From NCBI GenBank assembly GCA_016868095.1, contig VGHV01000195.1, positions 1 to 5,273 on the forward strand: a DNA stretch of 5,273 nt. The letters are read 5' to 3'. Position numbers and translations under genes: made by a program. This DNA is from Betaproteobacteria bacterium. Lineage in GTDB: Bacteria > Pseudomonadota > Gammaproteobacteria > Burkholderiales > Burkholderiaceae_E. Below the pieces are notes generated by a model. That model was given only the letters and a program-made list of their open reading frames with translations, did not search any database and was not told the origin of the DNA. Shown here in pieces: positions 1 through 5,273 of the stretch. Numbering within the stretch: position 1 is the stretch's first letter; every line of letters begins with the position of its first letter.

Positions 1-768
1 GAGGCCGACGATCATCAACGGCCAGACCTAAAACAAGGCTCGCCCGTTCTTTTCGATCTGGTACCCGATCTGGTCGAGCAGTGGCCCCAACCGCCAGACC
101 CCATTCGCGGACGGTCCCTCGCCGATGTACTCAACGACGTCAGCGTCGCCCCGCCAAAGACACGTTCACGTCGTTCCATACTCCGTAACCTTATTCAAAA
201 AGTAGCGGGTGCTGCGGGAAGGAGCCCAATCCTTCAGGCTAATGTTGCAGCCACCTGCATTCAAAGTCCACTGCCCACATTGTCTCGGCGCTCATGCGTC
301 TTGCAGGCCCTGGGGGTTCCCAGCCTGCTTCACCCTGCAGAGATCCAATGGAAACGGCGTCGCCATAGCGGTGCGCTCGTCCATATCTATCTCGATGTCT
401 CAGGCAGCATGAACGATGTCTTCGGCCCCCTGTATGGAGCCACCCTTGATTGTGAAGACCTGCTCCATCCGAGGATCCACCTCTTCTCAACGAAGGTTGT
501 CGACATTACCAAAGCAGAACTGCGCGCGGGCCGGTGCAGCAGCACAGGAGGCACCAGCATCGATTCAGTGGCAGAACATATGTCCGCCCATGACATTCGG
601 CGCGCCCTCATTATCACCGATGGCTGGGTAGGCCGCCCTTGCGGCCAACACCATCAAACGCTGCGCAGCGCCAAATTGGCCGTGGCCTACTTAGGCAACT
701 CCATCAATCGGGACGACCTCGCAGGCGTTGCCGACTACACCGACATCATTTCAACTGGAGCGCTATGA
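1..768 (+). CDS. VWA domain protein (DUF2201-like metal-binding VWA), 5' end outside window
   Basis: The frame is open from base 1 to the TGA at 766-768, so this is the C-terminal 255 residues of a longer protein. The TTG at 280 and other internal starts would cut away coding sequence and are not needed. The first ~115 visible residues are proline- and arginine-rich with no recognisable fold. A VWA domain follows. It has a complete MIDAS: DVSGSM (D132, S134, S136), the GGTS threonine near T185, and ITDG (D207). Here residues are counted from base 1. VWA domains of this sort usually bind Mg2+ and act as partners or adaptors, very often beside MoxR-type AAA+ ATPases; that partner, if present, would lie upstream and is not visible. 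No signal peptide or membrane segment is seen in the visible part, so it is probably cytoplasmic. The stop overlaps the next start (ATGA), which implies translational coupling to the MetK-like gene. The domain call is firm, the role is inferred. Confidence 0.85.
   Translation, partial: EADDHQRPDLKQGSPVLFDLVPDLVEQWPQPPDPIRGRSLADVLNDVSVAPPKTRSRRSILRNLIQKVAGAAGRSPILQANVAATCIQSPLPTLSRRSCVLQALGVPSLLHPAEIQWKRRRHSGALVHIYLDVSGSMNDVFGPLYGATLDCEDLLHPRIHLFSTKVVDITKAELRAGRCSSTGGTSIDSVAEHMSAHDIRRALIITDGWVGRPCGQHHQTLRSAKLAVAYLGNSINRDDLAGVADYTDIISTGAL
755..760 (+). promoter_or_regulatory. Ribosome binding site for metK-like gene
   Basis: CTGGAG lies inside the end of the VWA gene. It is 4 nt before the ATG at 765 and 7 nt before the ATG at 768. 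The other starts in the window have 5-8 nt spacing, so 768 may be the true initiation codon. The two choices differ by one methionine. Confidence 0.55.
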
Positions 769-1898
769 TGATAAACAGACGCTACCCCGCAGAGTTCGTT
801 TTCCCGGGACACCCCGACAAGCTTAGCGATGCGATTGCCGATGCGTTGGTCGAAGAAGCCTGGCGGCGCGACCCCCGTGCGCTGGTCGGTGTTGAGGTTG
901 CAGTACACCGCGACCATGTCTACATCACCGGCCGTATTGGTTGTCCTGAAGCGGCAACGATTAAAGTTACTTCGCTGGTACAAGACATATACCGATCTGC
1001 AGGCTATATTAATGGGTGGTATCCCGCGCCAGAGCAGGTCAAGGTTGTTTCAAACCTGTGCCTCGGTCCGCTTGAAGAGGGTGAAGCTGAATTTCGTGAA
1101 CTCGCTGATGATCAGGCCATTTGTGTGGGGTACGCCAATGCGTTGGAAGCCACCAATCATCTGCCCGTTGAGCAATGGCTAGTCGCACGCATTGCCAGGC
1201 GTCTTTACCGACTGCGAGACGAGCACCCTTACCTTAACCTGGGTCCGGATGGCAAGGTGATGGTGATCGTTGAAGAGCAAAGGGATTCAACGGGTAACCC
1301 CGTAGCCTGGTGGCTGCGCGAATTCAGTTGTTCACTACAGCAGGCAGCAAACGCTGATGAAGTGGGCCTGCATCGCGCGGTAAGACTAGCGTTGCAGCAG
1401 GTTTTGCAGGAGTCGTCAAAAGTACTTGCTGGCTTTTGCGAACAATTACCGGATCAACTGACGGTCAATGGCGCAGGCGACTTTGAAGTTGGCGGCCCTG
1501 AGGGCGACAATGGGCTATCCGGTAAAAAGCTTGTGATGGATGCCTACGGCCCTCGAATTCCGATCGGTGGCGGTGCATGGTCAGGAAAGGATTTCTTTAA
1601 GGCTGACCGTGCGGGTGGACTTCATGCAAGGAGAGTCGCCAAGACGATGGTTCGTTTGGGCCTGGCAAATGAGGTTACGGTAACGCTGGGATGGCATCCA
1701 GGCGATCGAAGCGCGAGACTGATTAGCCTTGTGAACGGGGACAATCATGGACTGAGCCTCGCAAAGGCAGCATCGTGGTTTGATCTCAGCCTGCTATTGA
1801 GTGGTTCAAGCTTCATGCAAGGCAGTCTCATCGAGATTTCAAGATGGGGGCACTTTGGCGGGGAGCACTTCCCTTGGGAAACGATACGCAATCTTTAG
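765..1898 (+). CDS. Divergent S-adenosylmethionine synthetase-like enzyme (MetK fold)
   Basis: About 377 aa, against about 384 for E. coli MetK. Classical MetK joins ATP and methionine into SAM and releases phosphate and pyrophosphate. Seen here: GHPDK (residues 15-19), DDQ with D116 (E. coli D118), K164 (K165), GGPEGDNGLSGKK (243-255; D248=D238, K255=K245), GGGAWSGKD with K275 (K265), K279 (K269), D281 (D271), and the C-terminal GHFGGEHFPWE. The ATP and triphosphate site is therefore preserved. Differences from E. coli by hand alignment: methionine-contacting E55 is R57; the flexible-loop segment holding Q98 is replaced by an acidic, shorter stretch (about 101-113); R229 is D239; R244 is K254. 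The start overlaps the VWA stop by ATGA. The frame is open further upstream, but that part lies within the VWA gene, and the GGAG site favours 765/768. It may make SAM, or it may condense ATP with another substrate. Family assignment is sure; substrate is not. Confidence 0.9.
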   Translation: MMINRRYPAEFVFPGHPDKLSDAIADALVEEAWRRDPRALVGVEVAVHRDHVYITGRIGCPEAATIKVTSLVQDIYRSAGYINGWYPAPEQVKVVSNLCLGPLEEGEAEFRELADDQAICVGYANALEATNHLPVEQWLVARIARRLYRLRDEHPYLNLGPDGKVMVIVEEQRDSTGNPVAWWLREFSCSLQQAANADEVGLHRAVRLALQQVLQESSKVLAGFCEQLPDQLTVNGAGDFEVGGPEGDNGLSGKKLVMDAYGPRIPIGGGAWSGKDFFKADRAGGLHARRVAKTMVRLGLANEVTVTLGWHPGDRSARLISLVNGDNHGLSLAKAASWFDLSLLLSGSSFMQGSLIEISRWGHFGGEHFPWETIRNL

Positions 1899-1955
1899 GC
1901 TCAAACCATCAGGAGCGGTGAATCAGGTTTTCAATCAATTTTGTATCGACTAGTT

Positions 1956-1960
1956 AAGGA
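1956..1960 (+). promoter_or_regulatory. Ribosome binding site for MESH1-like gene
   Basis: AAGGA lies 5 nt before the ATG at 1966 and supports that start. The 67-bp gap upstream shows no convincing -35/-10 pair, so co-transcription with the metK-like gene is the simplest reading. Confidence 0.6.
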
Positions 1961-1965
1961 CTGTT

Positions 1966-2517
1966 ATGAATCATGACTTCATTATTATGTTGAAAGCCGC
2001 CAAATTTGCTGCGGAAAAGCACCGCAAGCAATTGCGAAAAGGCGCTGAATCCACGCCTTACATCAATCATCCTTTGGAAGTTGCGCGGATGCTTGCCGAA
2101 GACGGCAAAGTCGAGGACGCTTCAATCATCGCAGCGGCACTCTTGCACGACACCATTGAAGATACTGAGACGACTGAGGAGGAACTGCTTCATCACTTCG
2201 GACAGGAGATAACATCGATGGTACTGGAGGTAACTGACGATAAATCGCTTGAAAAAAATGAGCGAAAAAGGCTACAAATTGAGCACGCCTCACACAAATC
2301 ACCCGGTGCAGCATTGATCAAACTTGCCGATAAGATCAGTAACGTTCGAGATGTTGGAGGCAGTCCGCCATCCCACTGGGATATTCAGCGCAGGGTCGAT
2401 TACCTTGATTGGGCTTCAGCCGTTGTCGGCGCACTGCCCCTCAAAGACCACATCCTACTTACGATGTTTAATGAGGCCGTGACTCAATCGCGCAATCAGA
2501 TTGAGCAAGCCAAATAA
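1966..2517 (+). CDS. MESH1-type HD hydrolase (small alarmone hydrolase family)
   Basis: 183 aa, a stand-alone HD-domain hydrolase of the RelA/SpoT hydrolase superfamily; human MESH1 is about 179 aa. Family members remove the 3'-pyrophosphate of (p)ppGpp, and human MESH1 also acts on NADPH. Visible motifs: TPYINHP (residues 30-36, metal ligand H35), ALLHDTIEDT (58-67; H61 and D62 form the HD pair, E65 and D66 the catalytic ED pair), EVTDDK (88-93), the KRLQIEHA helix, SPGA (112-115), and IKLADKISNVRD (118-129; D122 is the last metal ligand, K119-N126 is the nucleotide-side motif). All catalytic and metal residues are present. No synthetase, TGS or ACT domain is fused, so it is not a full-length SpoT. 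It lies 67 bp behind the metK-like gene on the same strand with its own AAGGA site. It looks more A+T-rich than its neighbours: 60-base rows at 1981, 2101 and 2221 hold 25, 33 and 22 G+C. It may degrade ppGpp or a product of the upstream enzyme. Confidence 0.93.
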   Translation: MNHDFIIMLKAAKFAAEKHRKQLRKGAESTPYINHPLEVARMLAEDGKVEDASIIAAALLHDTIEDTETTEEELLHHFGQEITSMVLEVTDDKSLEKNERKRLQIEHASHKSPGAALIKLADKISNVRDVGGSPPSHWDIQRRVDYLDWASAVVGALPLKDHILLTMFNEAVTQSRNQIEQAK

Positions 2518-2533
2518 CGATCTAAATTACAAA

Positions 2534-2557
2534 GAGCTTGTGATTCTGACCAAGCTC
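2534..2557 (-). terminator. Candidate intrinsic terminator of the lexA-like operon
   Basis: GAGCTTG (2534-2540) and CAAGCTC (2551-2557) form a perfect 7-bp stem with a 10-nt loop. Read on the minus strand, the stem is followed directly by TTTGTAATTT, a broken T-rich run. Read on the plus strand, the following bases are ATCATCAG, with no T tract. It therefore suits the minus-strand operon better, whose last stop is at 2599-2601. The stem is short and only moderately GC-rich, so activity is uncertain. Confidence 0.4.
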
Positions 2558-2584
2558 ATCATCAGCAATTCACTAGCTCATCCC

Positions 2585-2613
2585 GCCGAAGCGTGGCTTT
2601 AATCGCCTTCGGC
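2585..2613. repeat. Inverted repeat (hairpin) over the 3' end of the 315-aa gene
   Basis: GCCGAAG (2585-2591) pairs perfectly with CTTCGGC (2607-2613). A CG/CG step beyond a single bulged C extends the stem to 9 pairs around a 10-nt loop. The minus-strand TAA (2599-2601) lies in the loop. No T tract follows on either strand, so it is not a canonical intrinsic terminator. It could stabilise the 3' end of the minus-strand mRNA, or stop plus-strand transcripts weakly. Confidence 0.4.
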
Positions 2614-3546
2614 TAGGACGTAGAGCTTATCGCCTGCCAGATACCGCACAAAGGTTTTATAAACGAGCGGATTTCTGCCAAAGTACTTGATCGGCTGAAA
2701 CGGAAAGGCGCTCGAGCCACAGCGTGCTGCAATCTGTTGCGCTTCCAACCGATGGGCATGCGCATCCATGAGGGCTAGCAAAATCTTTTGCTGCATGCTT
2801 TCAAGTTGGTATTTAATACCGTTCACATAAGCACAACGCCTGCTGCGAACGTACGCCAGGGAGTTTCCGCTTGGTGCATCTTCAGCGCTCGGATGCTCAA
2901 CATCTTGAAGCCTATTGTCATAGAAAAGAAACCGGCTCTGGGAGAGCCTCGCAACACTAGGCAACTCGATGATCTCGTAGCCTGCAAGCGGCGAGGAGGC
3001 ACAGAGCGGCAGGCGGGTGCTGGTTAGGATTTTCGCAGACCGCGCAGCCTGATCAAGCTTGATTTGATCAACGAGCGCTTTCGCCTCGCAGGCGCGGCTA
3101 AGGCGTCTGCCGAAATACCAAGTCGTTGCAGCCCCGCGCCGGCGCTCTTGAATGCCTAATCGCCATGATGAATTCGGGCCAATCGCTTTCCGACTTGCAA
3201 GGGGCAACGATAAGCTTGCCGATAAACGCTCGACCACACGGGCAACATTCACGGTGTAGGTTTGGAGCACTGAGCGCGGGCATTCAATGTCACCACAGTC
3301 ATCGCAAAAAAGAAGAACGTTTGAATCATTACATGGCTTTACAAGCCGCGCATTCTCAACCAGGCACTCGGGGCACGTTACGTAAGAGCGCACCGTCCCG
3401 GTTGAGAGGAGGCGCTCGTGAATGAGCGCCTCACCCGTTGCAGCGTATTTGTCCTCGCTCAGCAAGGCGCTTGCGGCAATCTCAGGCGATGCCTGTTCAA
3501 GCAACTGGCAAAGCAGGCCCATCGACTCAATGAGCCTTGCACTCAC
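2599..3546 (-). CDS. Unrecognised protein with N-terminal zinc ribbon and probable C-terminal winged helix
   Basis: 315 aa; I do not recognise the family. Residues 1-50 are helical and leucine/alanine-rich. Residues 58-89 form a likely zinc ribbon: C58-x2-C61 and C81-x2-C84 (CPEC and CDDC knuckles), with extra cysteines at 72 and 89. The middle (about 100-235) is basic at first (RRR at 135-137, RR at 147-148) and lacks familiar catalytic motifs. Residues ~240-315 run VNGIKYQLESMQQKILLALM, an EAQQIA helix, then a Phe/Tyr-rich end closing in KLYVLA. That pattern fits a winged helix-turn-helix with a short wing, but it is a pattern reading only. The start is the GTG at 3544-3546, which overlaps the stop of the 411-aa gene as GTGA and has GAGGAA at 3555-3560, 8 nt upstream. 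A zinc ribbon plus winged helix would suit DNA or RNA binding. No transmembrane segment or signal peptide is seen. Confidence 0.85.
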   Translation of the reverse strand: MSARLIESMGLLCQLLEQASPEIAASALLSEDKYAATGEALIHERLLSTGTVRSYVTCPECLVENARLVKPCNDSNVLLFCDDCGDIECPRSVLQTYTVNVARVVERLSASLSLPLASRKAIGPNSSWRLGIQERRRGAATTWYFGRRLSRACEAKALVDQIKLDQAARSAKILTSTRLPLCASSPLAGYEIIELPSVARLSQSRFLFYDNRLQDVEHPSAEDAPSGNSLAYVRSRRCAYVNGIKYQLESMQQKILLALMDAHAHRLEAQQIAARCGSSAFPFQPIKYFGRNPLVYKTFVRYLAGDKLYVLAEGD

Positions 3547-4778
3547 GCCAAGGCTTCCTCAGGTTCAGCCAGTTGCAGTGACTTTAAAACAGCCTGGGCA
3601 ATCGGCTGATTTTTCTCTGACAGATTTTTGATGGTCGAGGAACCAGCGGAATACACCTCAAAGCTAAAACGCTTTGCACGATGGCCGTCGTTTGATGCGA
3701 GGTAGACCAGGATACAAACCGCATCCAAATCGTATTCAGCCTCAAAGAGGTGATCGACATGAAGTTTTTTACGAGCCAATTCGAGTGCATCGTCCTGATC
3801 TTGCTCAGGCGAGGCTTCGATCCGAATGGCACTTGCTGTATTGGTGCGTGGCCTCAGTTGCGCACGGCGCAGCCTCACCCGGTCAACACCGAGTGGTGAG
3901 AGGTCATCATGCATGGCCACACCGCTTCGAAGCTCATTTAAGCTGTAGCGCGCTTTGCCGATCCGCTGCGGTGCGATCTCGCGCCCGGCCAGATATTTGG
4001 AAAAGAGTTGCAGAACCGCTTTATGATTTTTTGCACCCCCTTTCACCACACTCTCAATGTCACCCGTTTCGGGCTGGTAGACCAGCGCTGTTTCAAGCGC
4101 AATGCGCGTGGTGAGGCGATGAAACCGCTGCTCGGTAAAGTGGCTCAGCGCAGTCACGGGCCCTTCCACATAAATCGTGTACTGAATGCTCCCATCGGAG
4201 GCACAAACGCTTTGCTCGATGTGGGTGCTCTTACCAGCACCTGCCTTTTCATAGAGCTTTGCGACCTCATGAGAGAAAGCTTCTAATTGCGATCGATCGG
4301 CGGTAAGGCAAAGTCCTGGCTCAATCCGATGCTTCTTCCATGATCGACCGTTGGCTTTAGCCTGGAATGCCAGGTGCAACTCAACATCGCGAAATAGCTG
4401 CGCACGCTCATGAAAAACCCAAAGTGCCTGATCCCGAGCATCCCACTGGCCTATCGTTGCCAGCGCATGAGGATCGTCACTTAAGCCGACACGAAACTCA
4501 AAACCTGCCGCTTCATTGCTTAATAAATGAACACGACGCAAGTCATCCTGCCAGAGGAAAACGGCATGACACACGGACGCTGCTTCATCCTCAGACGATT
4601 GACCCTTTGCCGTTGCAAGTAACTCAGCGACGGCTGCATTTAAGCGCCCAGGTATAGCCTCTGGGGACTGCTGCCAGTCAAATCGCAGATGCTCAGCGAT
4701 CGGATGGGCTTGCGTGAAGACCTGTAGACGGGATACGGAAACGTGGCGCAAGAAATGCGCAAGCGTAAAGATCTTCAA
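3543..4778 (-). CDS. Unrecognised 411-aa protein, partner of the zinc-ribbon protein
   Basis: I do not recognise this protein. It is soluble-looking, with no signal peptide or clear membrane helix. The N-terminal third (1-150) alternates helix and strand, with many Trp/Phe/His residues around 74-150. The middle (about 160-265) includes a strand-rich segment near 198-206 and a lysine-rich GGAKNHK motif (247-253). Residues 300-312 are strongly basic (RVRLRRAQLRPRT), followed by an acidic linker (EQDQDD, 325-330). The C-terminal ~65 residues (346-411) look like an alpha/beta unit ending in SSTIKNL and a final helix. GAGKS at 180-184 resembles a P-loop but does not meet the Walker A spacing. The start is the TTG at 4776-4778, because GAGGAG at 4787-4792 lies 8 nt upstream and no better codon does. 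The gene follows the lexA-like stop by 12 bp, and its own stop overlaps the next start by 4 bp. The 411-aa and 315-aa proteins probably act together. Confidence 0.85.
   Translation of the reverse strand: MKIFTLAHFLRHVSVSRLQVFTQAHPIAEHLRFDWQQSPEAIPGRLNAAVAELLATAKGQSSEDEAASVCHAVFLWQDDLRRVHLLSNEAAGFEFRVGLSDDPHALATIGQWDARDQALWVFHERAQLFRDVELHLAFQAKANGRSWKKHRIEPGLCLTADRSQLEAFSHEVAKLYEKAGAGKSTHIEQSVCASDGSIQYTIYVEGPVTALSHFTEQRFHRLTTRIALETALVYQPETGDIESVVKGGAKNHKAVLQLFSKYLAGREIAPQRIGKARYSLNELRSGVAMHDDLSPLGVDRVRLRRAQLRPRTNTASAIRIEASPEQDQDDALELARKKLHVDHLFEAEYDLDAVCILVYLASNDGHRAKRFSFEVYSAGSSTIKNLSEKNQPIAQAVLKSLQLAEPEEALA
3555..3560 (-). promoter_or_regulatory. Ribosome binding site deciding the GTG start of the 315-aa gene
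   Basis: GAGGAA on the minus strand, 8 nt before the GTG at 3544-3546, lies inside the last codons of the 411-aa gene. It selects GTG over internal ATG codons and supports translational coupling. Confidence 0.6.
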
Positions 4779-4786
4779 GGTTGGTT

Positions 4787-4792
4787 CTCCTC
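4787..4792 (-). promoter_or_regulatory. Ribosome binding site deciding the TTG start of the 411-aa gene
   Basis: GAGGAG on the minus strand, 8 nt before the TTG at 4776-4778. It overlaps the TGA of the lexA-like gene (4791-4793), so termination upstream and initiation downstream share the same bases. Confidence 0.65.
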
Positions 4793-5273
4793 ATGGGTAG
4801 CGACGCACAAGGCCAACCAGAACGCCAAATATCTCAAGCTTTCCCTGTGGTCGAATCACGGGGTAGCTACTATTTGCCGGCACTAAGTGATATCCGTTTT
4901 TGTCTCGTGCAAGGGTTTTTAAGGTCAACTGATCATCCACAACGGCGACCACAATGTCGCCTTGATGCGCCTCTTGGCAGCGCTCAACGACTGCAAGATC
5001 GCCGTCGTGAATACCTGCCTCAATCATGCTGTCACCCTTCACCCGAATGAGAACAGTCTCGGTGGGCTTAGGTATCAGATAGCGATCAAGGGTAAGCTTT
5101 TCATACGCATCGCCCTCCAGTCCCACTGGCACCCCTGCAGGTACCGCTTGACTGGCGACGGTGCGCTCGAAAAAGCGCTCGCTGGGTGCCCAATCGCCCT
5201 GGGCAGTGCGCTCGATCATGCCCGCGCCTGCCAGGCGCTCGAGCACCTTTTTCACCGCTGATTTAGAGGCGAT
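4791..5273 (-). CDS. LexA-like self-cleaving repressor (S24 peptidase), 5' end outside window
   Basis: The frame is open to the window edge, so 160 C-terminal residues are seen and the true start lies beyond base 5273; the GTG at 5253-5255 is internal. Residues are counted from the edge. Residues 1-22 (IASKSAVKKVLERLAG, then MIER) match the recognition helix and start of the wing of a LexA-type winged helix-turn-helix. A linker carries a plausible Ala46-Gly47 cleavage site (VPAGVP). The S24 domain has GDSM (Ser82), IHDGD (88-92), and Lys119 in LTLKTL. The Ser-Lys distance of 37 equals that of E. coli LexA (S119/K156) and UmuD (S60/K97), so self-cleavage stimulated by RecA filaments is expected. 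The end GVLVGLVRRYP is typical of the family. With a DNA-binding arm it is a repressor rather than UmuD. It heads the operon and probably represses it; its promoter and operator are outside the window. Whether it is the host LexA or an island copy cannot be told, but two unknown genes downstream favour the latter. Confidence 0.88.
   Translation of the reverse strand: MASKSAVKKVLERLAGAGMIERTAQGDWAPSERFFERTVASQAVPAGVPVGLEGDAYEKLTLDRYLIPKPTETVLIRVKGDSMIEAGIHDGDLAVVERCQEAHQGDIVVAVVDDQLTLKTLARDKNGYHLVPANSSYPVIRPQGKLEIFGVLVGLVRRYP

Noticed and set aside
280..282. TTG at 280 as the real start of the VWA gene
   Set aside because: The frame is open through base 1 and no Shine-Dalgarno site precedes the TTG, so a gene running in from outside the window is the simpler reading.
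639..764. Upstream extension of the metK-like reading frame
   Set aside because: This part is simply the other frame of the VWA gene. MetK homology begins shortly after 765, and the GGAG site lies at 757-760.
1918..1953. Tiny 11-residue open frame (GTG to TAG) between metK-like and the hydrolase gene
   Set aside because: The AGGAG is only 2 nt from the GTG, the frame is very short, and there is no attenuator-like structure. Chance is the better explanation.
1899..1965. Separate promoter for the MESH1-like gene
   Set aside because: The gap is A+T-rich, but I found no -35/-10 pair with proper spacing.
3674..4114. Plus-strand open frame opposite the 411-aa gene
   Set aside because: It is Arg/His/Ala-rich with no motif or good ribosome binding site, and lies wholly inside a well-supported minus-strand gene, so it is a shadow.
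4226..4241. P-loop (Walker A) at GAGKS in the 411-aa protein, residues 180-184
   Set aside because: The GxxxxGK[ST] spacing is not met: the residue five before the GK glycine is Glu, and no Walker B or other NTPase motif follows.
5253..5255. GTG as the start of the LexA-like gene
   Set aside because: The frame continues to the window edge with residues that fit the LexA recognition helix, so the GTG is an internal valine and the gene is cut by the edge.

Overview
The window looks like a stretch of accessory DNA from a mid-GC proteobacterium, most likely gammaproteobacterial. I infer this from codon use, strong Shine-Dalgarno sites and the LexA-type protein; no species-level marker is present. 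There are no rRNA, tRNA, transposase, integrase or CRISPR sequences. The DNA is almost entirely coding. Two operons point at each other and meet in an 81-bp gap.

Left operon (plus strand, 1-2517). It begins with the 3' part of a gene for a von Willebrand factor A (VWA) domain protein with an intact MIDAS metal site; its 5' end lies outside the window. By ATGA overlap it is coupled to a divergent S-adenosylmethionine synthetase-like enzyme (MetK fold, about 377 aa). After 67 bp comes a small stand-alone HD hydrolase that closely resembles metazoan MESH1 and bacterial small alarmone hydrolases. The MetK-like protein keeps the ATP/triphosphate machinery. By my hand alignment it has lost two residues that hold methionine in E. 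coli MetK. A nucleotide-conjugating enzyme, a nucleotide-pyrophosphate hydrolase and a VWA adaptor in one operon suggest a nucleotide-signalling or conflict system rather than housekeeping methionine metabolism.

Right operon (minus strand, 5273-2599). It begins with the 3' part of a LexA-like repressor gene, with the S24 Ser/Lys dyad and a plausible Ala-Gly self-cleavage site both present. It continues into two genes I do not recognise. The first encodes 411 aa and starts at TTG 12 bp after the lexA-like stop. The second encodes 315 aa and overlaps the first by GTGA; it has a four-cysteine zinc ribbon near the N-terminus and a probable winged helix at the C-terminus. Each start has a GAGGA-type ribosome binding site 8 nt upstream, so this is a tightly coupled three-gene unit, probably derepressed by DNA damage (RecA-dependent cleavage).

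The convergent gap holds a 7-bp perfect hairpin followed by a T-rich run on the minus strand, a candidate terminator for the right operon. A second imperfect hairpin straddles the stop codon of the 315-aa gene. No stretch longer than 300 bases lacks a gene.
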